Below are positions 1-6,740 of a stretch of 8,044 nucleotides of DNA, piece by piece; position 1 is the stretch's first letter; every line of letters begins with the position of its first letter. A program made the position numbers and the translations under genes. Source of the DNA: Bacteroidota bacterium (lineage in GTDB: Bacteria; Bacteroidota; Ignavibacteria; SZUA-365); assembly GCA_018224345.1 (NCBI GenBank), contig JAGTUW010000127.1, forward strand, positions 1 to 8,044. Reading direction: 5' to 3'. A model generated the notes under the pieces. That model was not told where the DNA came from. It searched no databases and saw only the letters and a list, made by a program, of their open reading frames with translations.

Positions 1-2
1 CA

Positions 3-437
3 GAGGATTTTGATTTCCAACTGCGACTGCTGCGTGTCACGCGTTTCCACAACCTGCCGCTGCTGCTGCTGCATATCATCGAGACACCCGACTCACTGAG
101 CCGACGACCGGACGGAGGACAGAAAGCACTGACAAGAGAAACCAGTCTGCGCTTTCTCGAAGAAGAAACACAACAACCGTCTGTCTTCACATCACGTCGG
201 GAAATCGAATATGCCCGGGCCCGTGTCGAATACTATTACGGTGAGACTGCGAAGGCGCGGCGACTGCTGCGTTCCCTGCTGCTGAAATGGCCGCCGCATC
301 TCCCCTCTCTCAGGTATTATCTTCCGGCGCTGCTCGGGACCCACAATCTGCGACGCCTGCGGTCAAGCACCGCGGTCTCGGCGTGCACGACCTTTCTGCG
401 TCGCTTCGGGGTCTTCCGGAAATACTTTCTCCCCTGA
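3..437 (+). CDS. Glycosyltransferase family 2, C-terminal fragment (start lies before the window)
   Basis: This is the last 144 codons of a gene that enters from the left edge in the frame starting at base 3 and stops with TGA at 435-437, followed directly by TAA. The visible protein opens with EDFDFQLRLLR. This matches the ED-x-(D/E)-x-x-x-R stretch near the end of the GT-A catalytic domain of family 2 glycosyltransferases, whose Asp is usually the catalytic base. Next come the hydrophobic 'HNLPLLLLHI' stretch and 'PDSLSRR', where family members typically have R-x-H-xx-S-x-S. The rest (about residues 65-144) is an Arg-rich helical tail with a TPR-like 'YYYGETAKARRLL' stretch, common behind the catalytic domain in this family. 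The family transfers a sugar from a nucleotide donor on the cytoplasmic side. Acceptor and donor cannot be read. Its last 75 bp overlap the end of the convergent flippase gene, which fits a shared polysaccharide locus. The assignment rests on a fragment. Confidence 0.75.
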   Translation, partial: EDFDFQLRLLRVTRFHNLPLLLLHIIETPDSLSRRPDGGQKALTRETSLRFLEEETQQPSVFTSRREIEYARARVEYYYGETAKARRLLRSLLLKWPPHLPSLRYYLPALLGTHNLRRLRSSTAVSACTTFLRRFGVFRKYFLP

Positions 438-2957
438 TAATTCACGGTACACGCGCTCAATCACTGCTGCCTCCTCCGCGCAGGAATGATCGGCATGAAA
501 CGCTGCAAACGAAGACGCAAAACTTTCCCTCCCGGCTTCACGCGCGAACCGCAACGCCGTCTTCAACCCCTCGACGGATGAAGAATCATAATACACACCG
601 ATGTCGTATTTGCGCTCGTGTTCGGTGAACACACCCAAACGGGGAGCGATGACAGGACAGCAATGAGAAGCGAAGAGCATCGCGGAGCCGGAATGCAGAA
701 TCCGCCGGTATGGCAGGATACCGAAATCCGCAGCATCCATCAGTGCCGCAGTTTCTTCCGTTCCGATATACCGATCGAAAACAAATGTTCGCGGCTTCGC
801 CCGGGCATGCTCCCTTACCAACGCGTCCATTCCCTTCCCCGCGCAAAGTACGGCTGGCGCATCATTTCCCAAGTCGGCGCAGACGCGAAGCACCGTGTCG
901 AATCCCTTGTAGGGCCTCACTTTCCCGAACAACAGAATAACGAAGGCGTCATCGGGAATCCCCAGTTCTGCACGTTTCCTCAGCCGACGTGACAAAGAAC
1001 ATTCCGGCACTTCATAGAGGCAATGCCGTGCGACCTGCGTGCCGTGGCACCGACCGAACGCGACAAACAGCATCTTCGCTCCCGTTTCCGAAAGCGTGGT
1101 CACGCGATCCGCCGCCTGGCAAAGCAACGTCAGATACAGCCGTTCCCAACGCCGGAAGGGAAAATCATGCGCACCACTGTCGTGCAGCGTCAGCACAAAG
1201 CGATATCCGAGTACACGCAACAACGTGAGAACAATACCATTGCGCAGCCCGCGCCATATCGCATGTGCCAACGATCTCCCTTCATACAGATACATTGGAT
1301 AATGCATGTGAATGATCTGCCGATGAACATCATCCTTGTGCCCGGTGAATCGTCTGCGCAGACCGGATTGTAAGCAGGAACGAAAATCCAGGCGTTCAAA
1401 CATAACGTCCGTCGCTCTCTGCGAGATAAGGTCATAGACAGATCGCAGATGCGGATTTGCCTCGTCGTACGGCCCATCGACATGCACGCGCAGGGGCATC
1501 ACCGCTCCACCCGCACCGCGGCGTGACCAGCCGGTCGCAGCGGCAAGATATGCCGGAATATCCGGAGTCCACAACAGATATCCGGCAGTGACCGCCAACA
1601 GCGAAAGAAAGACAGCGGCAAACAGCAGGATGTCGGAGCTGGGGAGAAGCAGCATGATGGCTACAGGGATGATAATAACGACAAGGGCCGCCGTCACACC
1701 CGGCAACCAGGCCAGAAACAGCGGACGCAACGGTCGGGCAAAACTTCGTCGGACGATCACAAGAAAGTAGCCATTCAACAGTGTATTGACTGCGAGGAAC
1801 CCGATGACAAAGATATCAAGCGTAGTCAGCGAAAGGAGAAAGAATGTCGGGAGCAACACACCGGCGGAGACCAATGAATAACGCAGCAGACGGCGCTCGT
1901 CCCCGAGAGCGATGATCGCCTGTCCCCCAAGCGCGAGCAGTGATTGCCGCATGGCCTCTATAGTCAGCAACTGAAAAATGAATACCGCCTCCGTCCAGGC
2001 CTCTCCGAGCAATACAGGCAACAATGTGTCCGCCGTCATCAGTGTGGCAGCGAGGATGGGAAGAATAATGGCAGTGATAAAACGCGTGTCAGCACAGAAC
2101 AATTGGTAGACTTTCGTCCGGTCTGCTGCTGCGCGTGTGTAGCGGGGATAGCTGAGCGTCCGCATCACACCGGCAAAAAACTCCTGCGTGATATTGATCA
2201 CACGATAGCTGAGATGATACAAGCCCAGCATGGCCGCACCCAGATTCATGGCGATCATGATATCGTCAAATGTGGTCGTCAGATAAACACTGCCGTTGAT
2301 GGAGAACACCCTCCATCCCCGAAGGTATGCGCGAAGCTGAATGTTTCGTCCGCGAAACGCTGAGAAGTGAAATCCGACGACACGTCCGTATCCGAACCAA
2401 CGCAATGCATGCATGACGATCAGGTACAATGGAAGCGCCGCGATGTCCTGCGTCAGAAAAAAATACCCGGCGGCAGGCAACCAGGCGACACTGTTGCTGA
2501 GCGCATCGATGCGCGCAAGACGGTGAAATTCCTGCCGATACAACAATTCTGCCCGCAATGGCAGTTGCAACGCCTGCAACGGCAGCACGGGAAGTCCTAC
2601 CATGAGCACATACGCCAGAGCCGGGATTTCCAATCCGCGTTCCAGCAATCCCCCTGCAGCGATCAGCGCCGACACGAGTATAAGAGAGAACAAAAATGTA
2701 TAGCGCGTGACTGACGCGACCCGTGGCGAACGAAAGCCGCCCTCACGTACCAGCAGCGCTTCGTTTCCGAATGAAAGCAGAAGAAAAAGCACTGCCAGTA
2801 TCGTCACGAGCAGGGCGATCGCCCCGTATTCGGCCGGCGTGACGGCACGGGCGACAAGCACATGCAACGAGAGCGTCGCCACCGCAGCCAGAATACGCGC
2901 AAACAGCGTACTGCCGTATGCTTCAATATGGTGTATCCCTGTACTGGACAAGTTCAT
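363..2957 (-). CDS. Polysaccharide flippase (MOP/Wzx-like) fused to a GT-B glycosyltransferase
   Basis: The frame encodes 864 residues. Residues 1 to about 465 form an integral membrane protein with roughly 12-14 hydrophobic segments and the N-terminal 'VARAVTPAEYGAIALL' signature typical of MOP-superfamily O-antigen/teichoic flippases. These move lipid-linked sugars across the inner membrane. After a short Gly/Arg linker ('SRRGAGG', 478-484) comes a soluble glycosyltransferase domain (about 487-850). It shows 'HMHYPMYLYEG' (550-560), a GT-B donor-domain opening 'LLFGKVRPYKGFD' (675-687), and 'DAADFGILPYRRILHSG' (741-757) followed by 'CPVIAP'. The last motif resembles the GT4 subgroup with 'LPYR-xxx-SG' instead of the usual E-x7-E, and both glutamates appear absent. 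Each half is normal length for a stand-alone protein. An even number of spans would put the transferase in the cytoplasm, where its sugar nucleotides are. ATG at 2957 lies 25 bp after the phosphatase stop and has only a weak upstream SD. The fusion might be real, or an indel might have joined two genes (see findings). Confidence 0.85.
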   Translation of the reverse strand: MNLSSTGIHHIEAYGSTLFARILAAVATLSLHVLVARAVTPAEYGAIALLVTILAVLFLLLSFGNEALLVREGGFRSPRVASVTRYTFLFSLILVSALIAAGGLLERGLEIPALAYVLMVGLPVLPLQALQLPLRAELLYRQEFHRLARIDALSNSVAWLPAAGYFFLTQDIAALPLYLIVMHALRWFGYGRVVGFHFSAFRGRNIQLRAYLRGWRVFSINGSVYLTTTFDDIMIAMNLGAAMLGLYHLSYRVINITQEFFAGVMRTLSYPRYTRAAADRTKVYQLFCADTRFITAIILPILAATLMTADTLLPVLLGEAWTEAVFIFQLLTIEAMRQSLLALGGQAIIALGDERRLLRYSLVSAGVLLPTFFLLSLTTLDIFVIGFLAVNTLLNGYFLVIVRRSFARPLRPLFLAWLPGVTAALVVIIIPVAIMLLLPSSDILLFAAVFLSLLAVTAGYLLWTPDIPAYLAAATGWSRRGAGGAVMPLRVHVDGPYDEANPHLRSVYDLISQRATDVMFERLDFRSCLQSGLRRRFTGHKDDVHRQIIHMHYPMYLYEGRSLAHAIWRGLRNGIVLTLLRVLGYRFVLTLHDSGAHDFPFRRWERLYLTLLCQAADRVTTLSETGAKMLFVAFGRCHGTQVARHCLYEVPECSLSRRLRKRAELGIPDDAFVILLFGKVRPYKGFDTVLRVCADLGNDAPAVLCAGKGMDALVREHARAKPRTFVFDRYIGTEETAALMDAADFGILPYRRILHSGSAMLFASHCCPVIAPRLGVFTEHERKYDIGVYYDSSSVEGLKTALRFAREAGRESFASSFAAFHADHSCAEEAAVIERVYRELSGEKVFPEDPEATQKGRARRDRGA
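1505..1511 (-). promoter_or_regulatory. Internal Shine-Dalgarno before the in-frame ATG at 1499
   Basis: On the minus strand GGTGGAG is followed by a 5-nt spacer (CGGTG) and an ATG at 1499-1497. That ATG is in the frame of the flippase fusion and is its residue 487. It falls exactly where the glycosyltransferase domain starts ('MPLRVHVDGPYD'). This is a better ribosome binding site than the one at the head of the fusion gene. It could give a separate glycosyltransferase of 378 residues. Whether it is used in the cell is inference. Confidence 0.5.
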
Positions 2958-2982
2958 AAGCGTCGATATGCCTGCGTCCGCT

Positions 2983-5511
2983 TCAGGAGCGGACCCGCAG
3001 CACGATCATGGTGACATCATCATACTGATCTCTCCCTCTTCCGTGCTGCTGCGCTTTGTTGATGATACGGAAGAGTATGTCCTGTGCCGGCAGTTTTGCC
3101 GCAGCGCGCACCGTATCACGCAATCCATGAATCCCGAACTCCTCGTCTTCATCATTCGTGCGTTCGGTAATCCCGTCAGTATAGAGCACTAACACATCCT
3201 CTTTCTGCAATTGCAGGCATTCCTCGTGATAGTCGGTTTCGCCCACCATCCCCAGCGGAAAGTGCGTGCCGTTGTCGGACCACTCAATGAGAAAGGCCTC
3301 GTCATTGCGGATGAGCAGGGGCTTGGGCAGACCAGCATTGGTGAAGCGCATTTCAAGCGTCCTTTCATTCAGCAGGGCAAAACACACTGCGGCGAACATC
3401 TGACTGTCCGTGTCCCTGTACAGACGGCGATTCGACAACTCCAGTATGCGTTTCGGCGTGTATTCGATTTCCGCTGCGAAGCGCACGATGCTGACAGTCG
3501 AAGCCATGATCATGGCGGCCGAGACGCCCTTGTCCGATACATCTCCAACGACCAGACCCAGCGTCCCGTCGGGAAAGGGAATGAAATCATAAAAATCGCC
3601 GCCCACCTCACTGGCAGGCAGCGTGAGCGAAGCGATATCGAACACCGGGTGTTCGGGCAAGGCACTCGGGAGCATAGCGGATTGAATGTGCTGTGCGATG
3701 AGCATATCCTGCTTGATGCGTTCCTGCTCACGGAGTTCCCCCGACAATGTTGCATTCTTCCATCCCAGGGTCGCATGTTCGGCTACTCCCTGCAGTTCCG
3801 CGAGGTCCTCATTCCCCAGGGCACTGCCGCCGACCTTCCTGCCCAGCAGCACACAGACCCGGTAGCCGTTCTCGGCGCTGATACAGAAGAACGCGTTCAG
3901 CTCCTGCAATTCCCCGCCGCCGGGAATAGTATTGACGTTCAGCACCGCTCCCTTTTCGACGCTGCTGAACAAACCCGGTCGGGACCGTAACGCAGCAAGC
4001 ATGTTGTCATCCGGCTTCTCTCCCGCCACCACGTTCCACATGTCCACTCCATCCCATCCCACCACGGAGACAAAGTTCAGTTCAAGTATCGCGCGCAATT
4101 TTTCGGCGAGCGTCCGGGCTATCACTCCCTGATCGAGAATATGCAGGAGTTCCCGTGAAAGATCGCGCAGGGCATTGCGCCGCAGATACTCCTCACGGAA
4201 GAAGCGGCGGTTGAACGCCTCCTCCACTTTCCCCCTGGCCAATCCTGCGAATGTCGCGACCACGAACGTGACAATAGTGGCAACGAGTAATGCGTCGATT
4301 TTCGTGAACTCGTCGATGACAGCATCGAGAAACAGAAACAGAACGAGGAACACCAGAAAGATTCCGGAGGAAACCAGCAGATACAGCGTCGTACGTTTGA
4401 ACAGAATGTGGATATCGAGAAAACCGTAGCGCAACAATGCGTACCCGAAACTCAGCGGAAGCGCAAGCGCCACAAGCAACAGCGCCGCCAGACGCATGGC
4501 TACAGCCCCCGGAATAAGATAGTTGTGTACCACATAGAGATGGTTGATCAGTATCAGCAGAATGAAACCGATGGAAAAGGCGAGCATACCCGTCCACACC
4601 ACCCGTATGACACGCAGGTTCAGCGGCGCTGTCGCGCGACGCCGCGATCCTTGCAGAATCAGCAGTCCGATCACCGGACTGATCATGTAGAGAAAATCGA
4701 TCCCGGCGGTGAAAAGATTGCTTTTCCCGAAGATATTCACTGCGAACGGTATCGTCACCGGCACGAGCAATATGAAAGGAAGATAGATCAGGGCCAATCG
4801 CTGACGTGGCCGATCTTTCATGAACCATTCCTCCGGAAATACCAGCAAAAAATGCAGCAGCAGAGGCAGAAAAAACATGAATGTGATATCAGCAAGGACT
4901 GTCCTCCATGATCCGAGAAGCTGCCACCACGGCATATGTTGACTGGCAGCCGTCGCGCTGAGCATATACAGGGCAAAGGAAGCGAGCGTCAGATAAAACA
5001 GTACCGCCTGTCGTTGCCGGGGACGACGCAGCAGCACGATGTAGCCGATGAGCAGCATGATGACAGGAGAAATTCCGTTCACCACGACCGATGCAAGAGA
5101 ATAGACGCGACCGCGAATCTGGCTGACCGATGTCCCGAGAATGACCGTCACTCCGGTTTCCTCCCCCGCACGAGCCAATACCACCGCGAGAGTGTCACCG
5201 ATATGGAGATTCGTCAGAAAGCGTGTCCATCGCTGCGTGTCGAAATGTGCAGAGTCCAGCCGCATGTCATTGATGCGCACGAGAACGTCCCCGGCACGGA
5301 AGCGACGGTCCGGTTCCCCCTCGACACTGACGACCGGCACAATACGGATCCCCTCGGCAACAGGCTCCACCGCATACCAGGGAAGGCCCGGACGCGTATA
5401 TTCGATGAAAATACCGACCGGCAGCTGCACCAGGGCCAGAAGCAACAACAGGGCTCCCGTCACGACGAAAAAGAAGTGAAGGGTGCGGGACTCGATCAGA
5501 CGTGTGTTCAT
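2983..5511 (-). CDS. Membrane PDZ / multi-span sensor PP2C-type serine phosphatase (SpoIIE/RsbU-like)
   Basis: The protein has 842 residues. It starts with one membrane span (about 12-33), then an extracytoplasmic PDZ-like domain (about 55-130, with 'RRFRAGDVLVRINDMRL'). About eight or nine further spans follow between 139 and 425. The stretch 'LLRYGFLDIHILFKRTTLY' resembles the conserved motif of ComP-type sensor kinases. A GAF-like region (about 435-565) and a helical, probably coiled-coil linker (about 570-615) lead to the SpoIIE phosphatase domain (about 620-842). Metal-binding acidic motifs are intact: EVGGDFYDF (635-643), GDVSDKG (656-662), YTDGITE (777-783) and YDDVT (830-834). Such enzymes dephosphorylate anti-sigma-factor antagonists in partner-switching pathways. 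The partner here is unknown. ATG 5511 is chosen because GGAG precedes it by 5 nt. The frame stays open upstream to an ATG at 5631, but that 40-residue extension has no SD, crosses the GC palindrome and reads unlike a leader. The flippase fusion follows after 25 bp. Confidence 0.9.
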   Translation of the reverse strand: MNTRLIESRTLHFFFVVTGALLLLLALVQLPVGIFIEYTRPGLPWYAVEPVAEGIRIVPVVSVEGEPDRRFRAGDVLVRINDMRLDSAHFDTQRWTRFLTNLHIGDTLAVVLARAGEETGVTVILGTSVSQIRGRVYSLASVVVNGISPVIMLLIGYIVLLRRPRQRQAVLFYLTLASFALYMLSATAASQHMPWWQLLGSWRTVLADITFMFFLPLLLHFLLVFPEEWFMKDRPRQRLALIYLPFILLVPVTIPFAVNIFGKSNLFTAGIDFLYMISPVIGLLILQGSRRRATAPLNLRVIRVVWTGMLAFSIGFILLILINHLYVVHNYLIPGAVAMRLAALLLVALALPLSFGYALLRYGFLDIHILFKRTTLYLLVSSGIFLVFLVLFLFLDAVIDEFTKIDALLVATIVTFVVATFAGLARGKVEEAFNRRFFREEYLRRNALRDLSRELLHILDQGVIARTLAEKLRAILELNFVSVVGWDGVDMWNVVAGEKPDDNMLAALRSRPGLFSSVEKGAVLNVNTIPGGGELQELNAFFCISAENGYRVCVLLGRKVGGSALGNEDLAELQGVAEHATLGWKNATLSGELREQERIKQDMLIAQHIQSAMLPSALPEHPVFDIASLTLPASEVGGDFYDFIPFPDGTLGLVVGDVSDKGVSAAMIMASTVSIVRFAAEIEYTPKRILELSNRRLYRDTDSQMFAAVCFALLNERTLEMRFTNAGLPKPLLIRNDEAFLIEWSDNGTHFPLGMVGETDYHEECLQLQKEDVLVLYTDGITERTNDEDEEFGIHGLRDTVRAAAKLPAQDILFRIINKAQQHGRGRDQYDDVTMIVLRVRS

Positions 5512-5516
5512 CCGGT

Positions 5517-5520
5517 CTCC
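5517..5520 (-). promoter_or_regulatory. Shine-Dalgarno deciding the phosphatase start
   Basis: GGAG on the minus strand lies 5 nt (ACCGG) before the ATG at 5511. The first membrane span then begins about a dozen residues in, which is the expected layout. This supports the 842-residue form over the longer frame from 5631. Confidence 0.65.
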
Positions 5521-5603
5521 GACTGGGATAATTGCACAACTCCCGCAAAATACGAAAACGCAGCAGGAATCGTACTCGTCCGCACCGGCCACCCCCTCCG
5601 CGC

Positions 5604-5625
5604 GGGCCGGCCACCGTGCCGGCCC
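5604..5625. repeat. GC-rich palindrome with an 8-bp stem
   Basis: GGGCCGGC at 5604-5611 pairs perfectly with GCCGGCCC at 5618-5625 around a 6-nt loop. It sits between two divergent genes, so it cannot terminate either of them. An operator or a transcript-leader hairpin is possible. The 9-mer CCGGCCACC occurs at 5585-5593 and again at 5607-5615, 22 bp apart, which is about two helical turns. A role is inference. Confidence 0.5.
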
Positions 5626-5652
5626 ATTCAATCACCTCGCTCACCAATCCTA

Positions 5653-5682
5653 TTGCTTTCCTTCTCCGTGGCAACGTACATT
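5653..5682 (+). promoter_or_regulatory. Possible promoter of the Ycf48-like gene
   Basis: TTGCTT (5653-5658) and TACATT (5677-5682) are spaced by 18 bp and lie about 50 bp before the chosen start codon. TACATTAT also partly fits the Bacteroidetes-type -7 box TAnnTTTG. Both matches are imperfect, so this is a weak call. Confidence 0.25.
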
Positions 5683-5735
5683 ATGGTATTGCATTTCCCT
5701 GCATGAGTACATTGCCACACAACGGATCGATTCGA

Positions 5736-6707
5736 ATGAACATACCCGCTCTTTTACTCCTTTGTACTCTTGTGACTCCTGTCGCGGCGCAAACCCTTGG
5801 CAGCTGGGAGCGCATCGACCACCCGACGGAAATGCATCTGTGGGATGTCGACTGTGCAGACAGCCTCTCCTGTATCGCGGTCGGAGATTTCGGCGTCATG
5901 CTGTTCTCGACCGACGGCGGCGAAAGCTGGAAACAGCGACTTTCCGAAAATCAGTTCGCATTGCGCAATGTTCATTTCTTCGATGACAGCCTTGTCATCG
6001 TCGCCGGTTTCCGCGGCTCCTGTTATCGCAGTACCGACGGTGGCGGCAACTGGACGGCCGTCGCGCTGCCAACTGCTGTCACCCTGCCGGGCATGAGCGT
6101 CGTGGGTCATTCCATCTGGCTCTCCGGTGACGGGGGAACCATCGTCACATCTTCCGACCGTGGCCTGAGTTGGCGTACACTCAACAGCGGTACCGACCGA
6201 TTGCTTGAGGCGATTTCCTTTGCCGACCAGCAGCACGGGTGGGCATCCTCATCGCAGCGCGTATTGCTCCGCACAACCGACGGTGGTGAACACTGGCAGG
6301 AACAGCAAATCGACGCGTTTCTCCCCGTCAGAACCATACACGCCCGTTCCGCCGACGAATGCTGGGCTGCCGGATATCGCGGCCTGCTTCTGCGCACCCT
6401 CGACGGTGGCACAACCTGGCAGCGTATCGATGCTTATGAAACCGATTACGTATCGTTGACCTTCGACGACAAGGGCACTGGTTGGGCCGTCGGAAAACGC
6501 GGCGCCATTGTCCGCGGGGAAGACGATAACCTGCGCTGGCGCCTGCATGACCTGACGGGGACCGGTGCGCTCAATGCCATTACCTTTCTCCCGAACAATC
6601 AGGCGCTCTCTGTCGGCATGCATGGCATGATACTCAAGCTGTATGAACGCATTCCCTCTCCGCCGGATGCGGGCAGCCCCGAATCCCGGCAGAACAAAGA
6701 ACAGTGA
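5736..6707 (+). CDS. Exported Ycf48/BNR-repeat beta-propeller protein
   Basis: The 323-residue protein begins with a clear signal peptide, 'MNIPALLLLCTLVTPVAA', with likely cleavage after Ala18 (V-A-A/Q). The mature part is built of repeats about 40 residues apart. Each ends in a BNR/Asp-box-like turn: DGGESW (60-65), DGGGNW (101-106), DRGLSW (141-146), DGGEHW (182-187) and DGGTTW (223-228), plus a degenerate one near 262-268. Several blades carry the Ycf48-type 'GWAVG/AVGDFG/AAGYRG' strand. This predicts a 6-7-blade propeller in the periplasm or outside the cell. Ycf48 itself helps assemble photosystem II, but such repeats are widespread in non-photosynthetic bacteria, so no specific role is assigned. 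The short C-terminal tail (about 305-323) is polar, and no sorting signal is recognised. ATG 5736 is chosen because it places the signal peptide at the N-terminus. The frame is open further upstream (ATGs at 5703 and 5532), and no start has a good SD. A dehydrogenase gene follows after 33 bp. Confidence 0.85.
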   Translation: MNIPALLLLCTLVTPVAAQTLGSWERIDHPTEMHLWDVDCADSLSCIAVGDFGVMLFSTDGGESWKQRLSENQFALRNVHFFDDSLVIVAGFRGSCYRSTDGGGNWTAVALPTAVTLPGMSVVGHSIWLSGDGGTIVTSSDRGLSWRTLNSGTDRLLEAISFADQQHGWASSSQRVLLRTTDGGEHWQEQQIDAFLPVRTIHARSADECWAAGYRGLLLRTLDGGTTWQRIDAYETDYVSLTFDDKGTGWAVGKRGAIVRGEDDNLRWRLHDLTGTGALNAITFLPNNQALSVGMHGMILKLYERIPSPPDAGSPESRQNKEQ

Positions 6708-6730
6708 ACTTTTGAACTCGACGCAACAGC

Positions 6731-6735
6731 AGGAG
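6731..6735 (+). promoter_or_regulatory. Shine-Dalgarno of the saccharopine-dehydrogenase-like gene
   Basis: AGGAG lies 5 nt (TCTTC) before ATG 6741. It fixes the start, which also puts the Rossmann glycine motif at the expected distance from the N-terminus. Confidence 0.75.
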
Positions 6736-6740
6736 TCTTC

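Larger units (their letters stand above)
5512..5735. other. Divergent intergenic spacer
   Basis: This 224-bp stretch separates the leftward phosphatase gene from the rightward Ycf48-like gene, so it should hold promoters for both. On the minus strand, AT-richer sequence just before the phosphatase gene (for example TATTTTG near 5546 and AATTAT near 5533) could supply a -10 element, but no convincing -35 partner is visible. The central part (about 5581-5626) is very GC-rich and contains a palindrome and three CCGGCC blocks. The right third is AT-richer and carries a possible promoter for the Ycf48-like gene. Frames read through this spacer in both directions but lack coding character or good starts. 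Confidence 0.6.

Noticed and set aside
56..72. CTG/GCT trinucleotide run near the left edge
   Set aside because: It encodes a short Leu run (LPLLLLH) within the GT2 frame and reflects codon bias, not a meaningful microsatellite.
3211..3990. Plus-strand open frame of 259 codons inside the phosphatase gene
   Set aside because: It is fully antisense to the catalytic SpoIIE and linker region, whose motifs are intact. The translation has no recognisable domain.
5512..5631. 40-residue N-terminal extension of the phosphatase from ATG 5631
   Set aside because: It lacks a ribosome binding site and crosses the GC palindrome, while ATG 5511 has GGAG at ideal spacing and a proper membrane-protein start.
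4936..5706. Plus-strand open frame of 256 codons over the phosphatase N-terminus and the divergent spacer
   Set aside because: The translation is rich in Arg, Gln and His with no domain or SD, and it is antisense to the PDZ and membrane region.
5532..5735. 68-residue N-terminal extension of the Ycf48-like protein
   Set aside because: It is Arg/Pro-rich, lies antisense to the promoter region, and would bury a well-formed signal peptide inside the protein.
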